From Actinomycetota bacterium (GTDB lineage Bacteria > Actinomycetota > Acidimicrobiia > Acidimicrobiales > Acidimicrobiaceae), in assembly GCA_004298555.1 (NCBI GenBank), contig SCQM01000118.1:1-42839 (forward strand): a DNA stretch of 42,839 bases, in the 5' to 3' direction. This document shows, in pieces, positions 8,277 to 16,496 of the stretch. The notes below the pieces were generated by a model. The model worked only from the letters and a program-made list of their open reading frames with translations, was not told where the DNA came from and did no database searches. Each line of letters begins with the position of its first letter. Within the stretch, counting starts at the first letter, position 1. A program made the position numbers and the translations under genes.

Positions 8277-8771
8277 ATGTCTGGATATACCGACGATTCT
8301 GAGAAAGTTTTGCTAATTCCGGAAACAGGTGGCCAACAGGCTGAAGAGGATCCAGAGCTGCAGAATCGGGAATCCGTATCGTCCCCTTCGAAAGTCCTCC
8401 GCATCGGCTCAATGATAAAAACGTTGCTCGACGAGGTGCGGGGCGTTGAGCTTGACGAGGCAAGCCGTAACAGGCTCGCCGAGATTTACCACGTTTCCAT
8501 CGAGGAACTCAAGCAGGGATTATCGCCGGATCTTGGTTCCGAGCTGGAAAAAATGAGTCTGCCCTTTTCTGACGACAAGCCGCCGTCGGAAGCAGAACTC
8601 CGTGTTGCCCAAGCACAGCTTGTGGGTTGGTTGGAGGGGTTGTTCCATGGGATTCAAGCAACACTCTTTGCTCAGCAGACCGCTGCCCGGGCCCAACTTG
8701 AAGACATGCGCAGAAGGGGATTGCCATCCGGGGACGAATCTGCCGCACATATGCCCGGCACCTACTTGTAG
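8277..8771 (+). CDS. bpa: Bacterial proteasome activator (Bpa/PafE, DUF2587 family)
   Basis: This 164-residue protein matches the ATP-independent proteasome activator of mycobacteria. A disordered acidic N-terminus is followed by the helical core (SKVLRIGSMIKTLLDEVR, LDEASRNRLAEIYHVS, LSPDLGSELEKMSLPF, AELRVAQAQLVGWLEGLF, GIQATLFAQQTAARAQLE). Family members form a dodecameric ring whose C-terminal GQYL tails dock into the 20S proteasome and open its gate. This protein ends in GTYL, keeping the Gly-x-Tyr-Leu anchor. ATG 8277 has GAAGGAG six bases upstream. Length is close to that of the mycobacterial protein (about 174). It implies proteasome genes elsewhere in the genome. It is followed by rpiB after 33 bases. 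Confidence 0.9.
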   Translation: MSGYTDDSEKVLLIPETGGQQAEEDPELQNRESVSSPSKVLRIGSMIKTLLDEVRGVELDEASRNRLAEIYHVSIEELKQGLSPDLGSELEKMSLPFSDDKPPSEAELRVAQAQLVGWLEGLFHGIQATLFAQQTAARAQLEDMRRRGLPSGDESAAHMPGTYL

Positions 8772-8804
8772 CATTGTTGCAAATGCCGGGCGGGAGGAAT
8801 TAAT

Positions 8805-9260
8805 TTGAGGGCCTCTTTAGGTTGCGATCATGCTGGATTTGAACTCAAGGAGTTTTTGAAAGCTGAGTTGATTTCGCTCGGCCATGATGTCATTGATCAT
8901 GGTACCAATTCCACGGATCCTGTTGATTATCCGGATTTCTGTGCCGCAGCAGCCGAATCCGTCGTTTCGGGTGAGGCGGATTTCGGGATTGTGATTGGCG
9001 GATCCGGCCAGGGCGAACAGATATCAGCGAATAAGGTGCACGGCATTCGTGCAGCTCTATGTGTGAATGAGTATCTTGCCCGGATGGCAAGAGCACATAA
9101 TGACGCCAATGTCGTTTCTTTCGGTGCACGGGTACTGGCCCGGGAATATGCGCTCGAAATATTAAAGGTTTTTATGTCGACTCCATTCGAAGGCGGCCGA
9201 CACGTTGCAAGGCTTAACAAGATTGCTGAGATCGAGAAAGCCCAATCGGGTAAGGCATAG
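8805..9260 (+). CDS. rpiB: Ribose-5-phosphate isomerase B
   Basis: This 151-residue cytoplasmic enzyme interconverts ribose 5-phosphate and ribulose 5-phosphate in the non-oxidative pentose phosphate pathway. It shows the LacA/RpiB motifs GCDHAGFELK near the start, DYPDF, the active loop GGSGQGEQISANKV, and ARAHNDANVVSFGAR. As in the Mycobacterium tuberculosis enzyme, the loop carries a glutamate (E71) as likely base rather than the Cys of E. coli RpiB. Start is TTG at 8805 behind GGGAGG at 8793-8798. The stop is directly followed by the TTG start of the next gene. Confidence 0.93.
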   Translation: MRASLGCDHAGFELKEFLKAELISLGHDVIDHGTNSTDPVDYPDFCAAAAESVVSGEADFGIVIGGSGQGEQISANKVHGIRAALCVNEYLARMARAHNDANVVSFGARVLAREYALEILKVFMSTPFEGGRHVARLNKIAEIEKAQSGKA

Positions 9261-10370
9261 TTGCGACCGAATCGTCCCAGACACAGAGCGAGGCGGTCAT
9301 CTCCTGGGCTGGCATCAACTTTAGCCATGGGAATGATTGTGCTGGCGTTGCTGGTGTTCGCCGGCTATATCGTTTTGAAGGGGCGCTCGTCACCGAAGCA
9401 GTCGAATAGCACGCTGCCTGCCACGACGACGTCCGCGGCATCGCCTGAGGCGAGTACAAGCACCACTGACGCTGTCACAACGACCACCGCTGCGCAGCTG
9501 AAGGAGGCGAGCCCTCTCTATGCCGTAAGCAGTTCCACCGTTACGCTTTCAGAGCCAGGAAAATACCTCTGCGCGCCCTATGGGTCATCCACTGGATGCA
9601 TCGTCCGTTCGATGCCCCTTTACATTTATTATCCAGTGGCCGGCAAGCCAGGAGATGTGGTCAATGACGCCGCTCCGATTCATCAAGGGGGACCCTTTCC
9701 GCTGGTTATATTTGGAAATGGCTACTTGGAACCGGTCGGCAGCTATTCTGTCATTCTTGATTACTGGGCTTCCAGGGGTTATATTGTCGCCGCACCTCAG
9801 TTTCCTCTTTCGCAAAGCGATTCGGTCGGAGGGCCCTGGGAAGCGGATATTTTGAGCCAGCCATCGGATATGTCCGCGGCTGCCACTTTTATGCTGAATC
9901 AAAATCAGGCCAGATCCTCAAAGTTCTTTGGGCTCATCAAAACTTCCGAAATAGCCGCGATCGGCCAAAGCGATGGAGCCGACGATGCGCTGGCGCTTGG
10001 TTACAACACGTGCTGCAGGGATACAAGGATTAAGGCGGTAGTAAGCCTGTCTGGAGCCGAACTTGGCTCATATCCGGGCAGGTATTTCGTTGTGGCTGGC
10101 CCCCCGTTGCTGGTGGTCCAGGGGACTGCAGACGAGATCAACGAGCCTTCTGACTCCCAAAAAGTGTTCGCCGCCGCACGGCCCCCCAAATACTTTGAAA
10201 CTCTGATCGGTGCAGACCACATGGACGGGTATCAAGCGAATGACCCATATTCAGATACATTACGCGTTGTAACAGGATCGTTTCTTGATTACTATCTCAA
10301 GGGTGAATCGGGTGCCCTTAAGACAATGAGTATCGCCGGCAACGTTGCTGGGGTGGCCAGTTTGAGTTGA
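9261..10370 (+). CDS. Membrane-anchored or secreted alpha/beta hydrolase
   Basis: This 369-residue protein has a strongly basic N-terminus, one hydrophobic segment (residues ~19-40) and then a low-complexity Ser/Thr/Ala linker to about residue 80. That is the plan of an exported, anchored enzyme. The catalytic part resembles chlorophyllase / PAF-acetylhydrolase-like hydrolases: oxyanion region PLVIFGNGYLEP, nucleophile motif GQSDGA with S237, acid in VQGTADEINEPSD and histidine in GADHMDGY. It starts with TTG immediately after the rpiB stop, so coupling is likely. The substrate is probably an ester, but this is unknown. Confidence 0.75.
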   Translation: MRPNRPRHRARRSSPGLASTLAMGMIVLALLVFAGYIVLKGRSSPKQSNSTLPATTTSAASPEASTSTTDAVTTTTAAQLKEASPLYAVSSSTVTLSEPGKYLCAPYGSSTGCIVRSMPLYIYYPVAGKPGDVVNDAAPIHQGGPFPLVIFGNGYLEPVGSYSVILDYWASRGYIVAAPQFPLSQSDSVGGPWEADILSQPSDMSAAATFMLNQNQARSSKFFGLIKTSEIAAIGQSDGADDALALGYNTCCRDTRIKAVVSLSGAELGSYPGRYFVVAGPPLLVVQGTADEINEPSDSQKVFAAARPPKYFETLIGADHMDGYQANDPYSDTLRVVTGSFLDYYLKGESGALKTMSIAGNVAGVASLS

Positions 10371-10380
10371 TTGGAATCTT

Positions 10381-11568
10381 ATGCACGAGTGGGCTATAAC
10401 CTCTTTTGACGCCAAGGGGACCGGCCTGCGCCTTGGCGTAAAAGATCTCATCGATATCGAAGGCACCAGGACTTCAGCCGGGTCGCGCCTTGTGCTTTCA
10501 AGGGCAAGCATTGCCGAGCGTGATGCGGTGCTGATGGCGGGTGCGCGAAGTTCGAACGTGCAGATTATCGCCAAGACAAACCTCAACGAGTTGGCATTTG
10601 GCGCAACCGGTATTAACCCATGGTTTGGAACCCCAAAGAATCCACTCAACTGGGAGCTAATTCCTGGAGGCTCCAGTTCAGGTTCTGCTGTCGGCATTGC
10701 GCTGGGCGAGCTCGATGTTGCTTTCGGCTCGGACACCGGCGGGTCTATAAGAATTCCTGCTGCCTGTTGCGGCATCTACGGGCTCAAGACTACAACCGGG
10801 CGAGTTCCTCTTGATGGAGTTTGGCCCCTAGCGCCCTCGCTGGACACGGTTGGCCCAATGGCTGCCACAGTTCACATGCTGGGGCTGGCAATGCGGCTGC
10901 TGGAGCCGAACTTCAAAGAGAAGCCGGCTTCAAATCCCAGGATTGCGGTTCTCGAAGGTTCCGGTCCACCTCGCCTGCTTTCTTTGATTGAGGAAATTTT
11001 GGGTTTGCTCACCTCGACCATCGCGCGCGCTTCGGATCCGGGGCTGACCCAAGCATGGGACGCCGGCATCTGCTTGATGTTTATGGAGGCTTTTATAAGC
11101 AATAGGGAATTGCTGAAGGAGTCGCACCGTCTTGATCCTGCTGTCGTGAGTCGGTTCATTAAAGCGGCGAGCTACACCGAGCAGGATTTCAAATCTGCCA
11201 CAGAATTCAAACACACCTTCCAAATCCGTCTTGATGATCTGTTCATGAATTACGATTTTCTCGTTTTGCCCACTTTGAAGGTTCCGGTCCCTTCTTTGAC
11301 AGGTGCTGGCGCAGCTCCGCTGAATGCCAACACCATACCGTTCAATCTGGCTGGGCTGCCCGCGCTTTCAGTCCCGGTGATTCTTGGACAGCCGTTGAAA
11401 AACTATCTAAAGCTCGATCGGTCGTACGCTCCAGCCGGACAGGGGGAAAGCGGCACCGACCCTTTGCCGTTGTCGATCGAATTAGTTGGGCGGCCCAATT
11501 CCGAAGAGGAGCTTGTAGGGCTTGCCCATAGTCTTGAGGCCGCCCTCGGCGATGTCAGTGGCACCTAG
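10381..11568 (+). CDS. Amidase signature family protein (short form)
   Basis: This 395-residue amidase carries the Ser-cisSer-Lys triad: K21 (GVKDLIDIEGTRTSAGS), the cis-serine in GGSSSGSA (S98/S99) and nucleophile S122 in SDTGGSIRIPA. The family hydrolyses amides, and GatA members act in Gln-tRNA amidation. Compared with GatA or typical 450-500 residue amidases it lacks the ~50-60 residue N-terminal helical region, beginning just before the catalytic lysine; the middle part is also abbreviated. No gatC or gatB is adjacent, so a stand-alone amidase is more likely. ATG 10381 has only a weak GGAATC upstream. The stop overlaps the stop of the convergent oxidoreductase within a shared CTAG. Confidence 0.82.
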   Translation: MHEWAITSFDAKGTGLRLGVKDLIDIEGTRTSAGSRLVLSRASIAERDAVLMAGARSSNVQIIAKTNLNELAFGATGINPWFGTPKNPLNWELIPGGSSSGSAVGIALGELDVAFGSDTGGSIRIPAACCGIYGLKTTTGRVPLDGVWPLAPSLDTVGPMAATVHMLGLAMRLLEPNFKEKPASNPRIAVLEGSGPPRLLSLIEEILGLLTSTIARASDPGLTQAWDAGICLMFMEAFISNRELLKESHRLDPAVVSRFIKAASYTEQDFKSATEFKHTFQIRLDDLFMNYDFLVLPTLKVPVPSLTGAGAAPLNANTIPFNLAGLPALSVPVILGQPLKNYLKLDRSYAPAGQGESGTDPLPLSIELVGRPNSEEELVGLAHSLEAALGDVSGT

Positions 11569-12545
11569 GTTTTCAATATCAGTTTTCCCACCGTATTTCG
11601 CGATTCCAAATCTCTGTGTGCCCGGGCCACGTCGTAAAGAGTGTATTCGGTGACTTTGTCGAAGGCAATAGTCCCATTGGTGAACAAGGGTAGTGCCTGC
11701 TCCATTATCCGCCTGGCAGATTTGGGATCGGTCCGCCGCAAGTGCCCAAATGAGAATCCTAAAATGGCTTTTGAGGAGTGGTGGAGCTGGTCGGTTCTGG
11801 CGATTCCCGGTTCACCTGACGACATGCCGAATACGACTATTTGGCCGCCAGGCCGAAGGATTTCCAGATCCTGCTGGATAGTGATTCCGGCTACTGAATT
11901 CAAGACGAAGTTGACGCCCTTAGGATCGAGGTTTTTGACGGCTTCCGGGTATCCGGGAGCTTCGGCTGTCACGACCACATGGGTGGCTCCATGGTCCAAG
12001 ACGGCATCTGCCTTCGCCCGCGAACTCACCAAAGCAATGATTGCCCCGGCTCCCAGATGTTTTGCCATCTGGATAGCCGTGAGTCCGATTCCTCCTCCTG
12101 CGGCATGGATAACCAGGCTGTCGCCGGGCTTAACTCCATCTCCTCTGTGCAGGAGGCCAAAAGTTGTACCAATAAGCAAGGGACAGGCCGCAGCATCAGA
12201 GGTGGGAATTTCCTCTGGAATCTCGAAGACCAGGTCAATGTTGGCCAGGACATTGGTTGCATAAGAACCGGTATCACTAAAACCCAGAACTCTCTTGCCT
12301 ACAAGCCGTTCTCCGCTTGGCGAGCCGGCCTTGACCACTCTGCCCACAAAGTCAAGTCCGGTTATATAAGGCGGACCCTCTACGGGGTATTTTCCTTGTC
12401 TGGCCATAACGTCGGCAAAGTTCACGGATGAAGCCTCAACCTTTGCCATTACCTGGGAAGCATCTGGCTCAGGAAGGTCGAGTTCCATTTTGGAAAAAAC
12501 TTCGGGGGCACCAAAAGTTTCAAATGCCATTGCACTGTAGTTCAT
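11565..12545 (-). CDS. Zinc-free NADPH:quinone oxidoreductase-type MDR protein
   Basis: This 326-residue medium-chain reductase has a GroES-like N-terminal domain (ASSVNFADVMARQGKYP, GLDFVGRVV) and a Rossmann cofactor domain (HAAGGGIGLTAIQMAK near residue 150, then ALVSSRAKAD, suited to NADPH). The zinc-binding cysteines of alcohol dehydrogenases are absent, which places it with quinone oxidoreductase/zeta-crystallin proteins. Start is ATG at 12545, with GGGAG five bases upstream on the minus strand; a GTG at 12551 is less favourable. It probably reduces quinones or enones, with the exact substrate unknown. It is convergent with the amidase gene. Confidence 0.87.
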   Translation of the reverse strand: MNYSAMAFETFGAPEVFSKMELDLPEPDASQVMAKVEASSVNFADVMARQGKYPVEGPPYITGLDFVGRVVKAGSPSGERLVGKRVLGFSDTGSYATNVLANIDLVFEIPEEIPTSDAAACPLLIGTTFGLLHRGDGVKPGDSLVIHAAGGGIGLTAIQMAKHLGAGAIIALVSSRAKADAVLDHGATHVVVTAEAPGYPEAVKNLDPKGVNFVLNSVAGITIQQDLEILRPGGQIVVFGMSSGEPGIARTDQLHHSSKAILGFSFGHLRRTDPKSARRIMEQALPLFTNGTIAFDKVTEYTLYDVARAHRDLESRNTVGKLILKT

Positions 12546-12806
12546 GCGCACTCCCTTTCTAGCTTTGCCGATTTTACACTTCCAAGTGCTTCTTGAAAAT
12601 GAGCGGCGGGAGAATATGCGTTGTGTTTTAGTGGTACCTGAAAGAGTTTTAGAGCGAAAACCGCTTGCTTACAATTGTGTAATTTTCCTTTAGAGATTGA
12701 GATTTCGTTCGCCCGATGTCCATTTGCAGAGTAAGTTTGTAATGCGGCGCAGAAGTTTGGAATCAGTATCTCGCGAGTTGATTAGTGGTGTTTGATGAGG
12801 AGTTTT
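12546..12806. promoter_or_regulatory. Upstream region of dnaE
   Basis: This ~260-base region lies between the divergent oxidoreductase gene and the dnaE leader ORF. It contains the inverted repeat TTACA-ATTG-TGTAA (12669-12682), a possible operator. I see no LexA-type GAAC-N4-GTTC box and no clear -35/-10 pair. GAGGAG at 12797-12802 is the ribosome binding site of the leader ORF. Confidence 0.35.
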
Positions 12807-12833
12807 ATGTTTGAGCAAGGGCAAGATAAGTGA
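12807..12833 (+). CDS. Eight-codon leader ORF overlapping the dnaE start
   Basis: ATG 12807 encodes MFEQGQDK and stops at TGA 12831-12833. It has the best SD in the region, GAGGAG at 12797-12802, four bases upstream of its ATG. Its stop overlaps the dnaE GTG in the sequence GTGA (12830-12833). The arrangement suggests that ribosomes load at the leader and re-initiate on dnaE. Only the short length argues against a real translated ORF. Confidence 0.5.
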   Translation: MFEQGQDK

Positions 12834-15800
12834 AATCCTTTGTTCATTTGCATACTCATACAGAATTTTCAATGCTTGACGGCGCTGCCAGGATCAAAGA
12901 GGCGGTCGCTCAGGTCAAAGCGGATTCCCAACCCGCTCTGGCAATCACCGATCACGGAAATATGTATGGCGTATTGGATTTCTACAAGGAATGCCGATCC
13001 CAGGGGATAAATCCGATCGTCGGTTTGGAAGCCTACATGTCAGGTGGTTCCCGGTTCGACCGTCCCACCCGAAGGGGCCGTGTTGACGACACCGGAGGCG
13101 ATTCAGACGGGGGAGAAAAACTCTACTACCACATAATTCTTTTGGCCGAAAATAACCAGGGTTACAAGAATTTGATGAAGCTTTCCTCCGATGCATATTT
13201 GGAGGGCTACTATTACAAGCCCAGGGTTGATTTTGAGCTGCTTGAAAGGTACCACGAAGGCATCATTGCCACTACCGGATGCCTGGGAGGACTGGTCCTG
13301 CAGTCGCTGCTCAAAGGGAACGTCGACCAGGCATATAGGATTGCAGGCAACTTACAGGAAATTTTCGGGCGCGACAGCCTCTTCGTTGAGTTGCAGGACC
13401 ACGGAATTCCAGAGCAGAAGCGCACCAATCCGCTGTTGATTGAAATGGCCCGGAAACTCAATGCTCCACTACTGGCGACCAACGACTCACATTACAATTC
13501 GCGGAGCGATTCTGTTTCCCATGATGCGCTGCTATGTGTGCAGACCGGCGCGACTCTTGCCGATGAGAACCGATTCAGGTTCCATGGAGACCAGCACTAT
13601 CTCAAGAGCGCGGAAGAGATGAGAGAGCTTTTTTCCGAGGTGGAGGAAGCTTGTGACAACAGTTTATGGATTGCAGAACGCGCTCACGTGGAAATTGAAT
13701 TTGGCAAGCCCAAACTGCCCGAATTCCCGGTGCCAATTGAGTTTCAAAGTGAGAAGTCATATGAGGATTCAGCAGCCGAATACCTGAGGCACCTTACCTA
13801 TTCAGGTGCGGCAAGAAGATACGGCGCCAACTTGAACGACGAGGTGCGCTCCAGGCTGGACTTCGAGCTCTCCGTGATTTCCGAAATGGGTTTTTCAGCA
13901 TATTTCCTGGTGGTCTGGGATCTGATCAGGTACGCAAAGGACAACCATATTAGGGTGGGCCCCGGGAGAGGATCGGCTGCCGGATGTTGCGTCGCCTACT
14001 GTCTTGGAATCGTTGATCTCGACCCAATCAAATATGATTTGATATTCGAGAGGTTTCTCAATCCGGGCAGGATTCAGATGCCCGACATCGATATGGACTT
14101 TGACGAACGATACCGTTCGGATATGATCCGCTACGCCGCAGAGCGCTATGGCTGGGATCACGTTGCTCAAATAGTCACATTTTCGACGATCAAAGCGAGG
14201 GCCGCGGTTCGCGACGCCGCCAGGGTCCTCGGCTATCCGTATGGAATCGGCGATAAGATTGCCAAGGCGATGCCGCCGCTGATAATGGGCAGAGATACCC
14301 CTCTGAGCGCCTGTCTCGAACACGCTGAAGGTTACGATGACGGCTACAACATGGCCTCCGATCTGAGAGACATGTATGAGACCGACGCCGATGTCAAGCG
14401 TGTAATCGAGGTGGCCAGGGGACTCGAGGGGTTGCGCCGCCAGGACGGAATACATGCCGCCGCCGTCGTGATTACACATGAGCCCCTGACGGAGTATCTT
14501 CCGATTCAGCGTAAGCCAGATCCGGGAAGCCCGATCGATCAGGCGCCGATAGTAACGCAATACGAGATGCACGGCGTTGAGGAATTAGGGCTGCTGAAGA
14601 TGGATTTTCTTGGTCTCCGGACCCTTTCGATCATCGAGAGGGCACTGGATCTCATAAAGGAAACCAAAGGCGAGAGGCCGGATATCGACAATGTGCCTCT
14701 GGATGACGAGAAGACGCTGGCAATGCTGCGCGAGGGCGACTCAATTGGAGTTTTTCAGCTTGAGGGTCGCCCAATGAGGGCATTGATGCGCTCGCTTGCA
14801 CCTACAAGTTTCGACGACGTTGCGGCGCTCGTGGCCCTATATCGGCCTGGTCCAATGGCTGCAAATATGCACAATGATTACGCCGACAGGAAAAATGCGC
14901 GGAAATCAATCGACTACCTTCATCCGGATTTGCAAGAAATTCTCGGAGACACCTATGGCCTGATGATCTACCAGGAGTCGGTAATGAGGGTCGCACAAAA
15001 ATTTGCCGGCTACACACTTGCTGAAGCTGACAACCTGCGAAAAGCCTGTGGAAAGAAGATACGGTCACTAATTCAGGCAGAACGTGAAAAGTTTATCGAA
15101 GGCTGCAAGAACTCGGGATACGGCGAGGCAATCGGAACCGCGCTCTTCGACATAATCGAGCCATTTGCAGACTATGCATTCAACAAGAGCCACTCTTACG
15201 GGTATGGACTGATTGCGTATCAGACCGCCTGGCTGAAAGCCAATTATCCGGTAGAGTTTCTGGCCGCGGTCTTGACATCGGTCAAAGATGACAAGGACAA
15301 GACTGCGGTTTATCTTTCGGATGCACGGGACCACCAGATCCAGGTTATGGTGCCCGATATCAATGTCTCCCGCTCCGATTTCACAGCAATTCCGTCTGAC
15401 GGAGGCAATGGTGCGATACGATTTGGCCTGGCGGCAGTCCGCAATGTGGGTGAAGCCGTGGTGGATCAGATTGTGGCAGCACGTGAAAAGAGTGGGCCGT
15501 TTACCTCGTTTGCTGATTATTGCATGAGGGTTGACCCGGTGGCGCTCAACAAGAGAAGCGTGGAGGCACTGATCAGATCAGGGGCATTCGATTCTCTGGG
15601 GCATCCCAGGAAGGGGCTTCTGGAGGTTTATGAAACGTCCATAGACCGCGCACTTGTCAAGCGCCGGGAAACTGAGGCCGGAATCATGGGACTGTTTGAC
15701 GCGCCTTCTGATGATCCTGATGCTTCTCCAACTATTGAGATAACGATTCCCGAGACGGAATTTGAGAAGTCTGAGCTTCTGGCATCTGAAAAAGAGATGC

Positions 15801-16417
15801 TTGGCCTCTATGTGTCTGATCACCCTTTGATGGGATTGGAGAAAGCACTGTCGAGATTTGCCGACTATGTGATTTCAGACGTACTCGAGCTGCCTTCAAC
15901 GCAGCGCGCTGATGAAATGATAACTGTAGGCGGGGTGGCAACGTCGGTGAGCCGGCGATATACCAAGCGCGGCGATCTGATGGGCAATTTCATCTTAGAG
16001 GATCTGACTTCATCGATAGAGGTGTTCCTGTTTCCAAGACAAATGGCGGAATTCGGGGCTCTGCTTGAGGAAGATGCAATATTTATCGTCAAGGGACGCC
16101 TGGATACCAGGGATGACCAGCCTAAGATTGTGGCGCATTCGATCACAAGGCCAAACCTTGCCGAAGGGTCGAACCAGCCACTCGGTATTAGAATTGCATT
16201 GACACAATTGACGAGAAGTAATTTGACTCGGCTGAAGGCTTTGCTTTCAGAGCACCACGGAGCAGTACCGGTTCGCCTTCATATCGGGGATGACATCTAT
16301 CAGCTGCCACTGGAATTCAAAGTGAATGACAGGGGAGGGCTCATTGGGGAACTTAGGGTGTTGTTTGGAGCAAATGCTATCTTCGATCAGAACAGAATGA
16401 AGAGTATAAGCGCATAG
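12830..16417 (+). CDS. dnaE: DNA polymerase III alpha subunit
   Basis: This is the replicative polymerase catalytic subunit, 1195 residues, normal for DnaE1. The PHP domain opens at once (FVHLHTHTEFSMLDGA; also TDHGNMYGV, TTGCLGG, TNDSHY). The polymerase palm includes GPGRGSAAGCC (about 376-386) and the catalytic aspartates in PDIDMDFDERYR (about 417-428). The finger and beta-binding regions follow, with an OB-fold near residues 1030-1110 (ITVGGVATSVSRRYTKRG). GTG 12830 is chosen because the conserved PHP motif begins three residues later. Its own SD is weak (AAGG at 12817-12820), which fits coupling to the upstream mini-ORF. Confidence 0.97.
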   Translation: MKSFVHLHTHTEFSMLDGAARIKEAVAQVKADSQPALAITDHGNMYGVLDFYKECRSQGINPIVGLEAYMSGGSRFDRPTRRGRVDDTGGDSDGGEKLYYHIILLAENNQGYKNLMKLSSDAYLEGYYYKPRVDFELLERYHEGIIATTGCLGGLVLQSLLKGNVDQAYRIAGNLQEIFGRDSLFVELQDHGIPEQKRTNPLLIEMARKLNAPLLATNDSHYNSRSDSVSHDALLCVQTGATLADENRFRFHGDQHYLKSAEEMRELFSEVEEACDNSLWIAERAHVEIEFGKPKLPEFPVPIEFQSEKSYEDSAAEYLRHLTYSGAARRYGANLNDEVRSRLDFELSVISEMGFSAYFLVVWDLIRYAKDNHIRVGPGRGSAAGCCVAYCLGIVDLDPIKYDLIFERFLNPGRIQMPDIDMDFDERYRSDMIRYAAERYGWDHVAQIVTFSTIKARAAVRDAARVLGYPYGIGDKIAKAMPPLIMGRDTPLSACLEHAEGYDDGYNMASDLRDMYETDADVKRVIEVARGLEGLRRQDGIHAAAVVITHEPLTEYLPIQRKPDPGSPIDQAPIVTQYEMHGVEELGLLKMDFLGLRTLSIIERALDLIKETKGERPDIDNVPLDDEKTLAMLREGDSIGVFQLEGRPMRALMRSLAPTSFDDVAALVALYRPGPMAANMHNDYADRKNARKSIDYLHPDLQEILGDTYGLMIYQESVMRVAQKFAGYTLAEADNLRKACGKKIRSLIQAEREKFIEGCKNSGYGEAIGTALFDIIEPFADYAFNKSHSYGYGLIAYQTAWLKANYPVEFLAAVLTSVKDDKDKTAVYLSDARDHQIQVMVPDINVSRSDFTAIPSDGGNGAIRFGLAAVRNVGEAVVDQIVAAREKSGPFTSFADYCMRVDPVALNKRSVEALIRSGAFDSLGHPRKGLLEVYETSIDRALVKRRETEAGIMGLFDAPSDDPDASPTIEITIPETEFEKSELLASEKEMLGLYVSDHPLMGLEKALSRFADYVISDVLELPSTQRADEMITVGGVATSVSRRYTKRGDLMGNFILEDLTSSIEVFLFPRQMAEFGALLEEDAIFIVKGRLDTRDDQPKIVAHSITRPNLAEGSNQPLGIRIALTQLTRSNLTRLKALLSEHHGAVPVRLHIGDDIYQLPLEFKVNDRGGLIGELRVLFGANAIFDQNRMKSISA

Positions 16418-16496
16418 CTGCGGTCGCATGGTTCCAAGTCAGCCCAAGAACGACTAAACTGATCTGAGGTAGATACTCAGGAGATTCTGTATTACG

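Noticed and set aside
13895-14572. Long open frame (225 codons) on the minus strand inside dnaE
   Set aside because: It is antisense to the conserved polymerase core, has no ribosome binding site and no family resemblance; it reflects dnaE codon bias.
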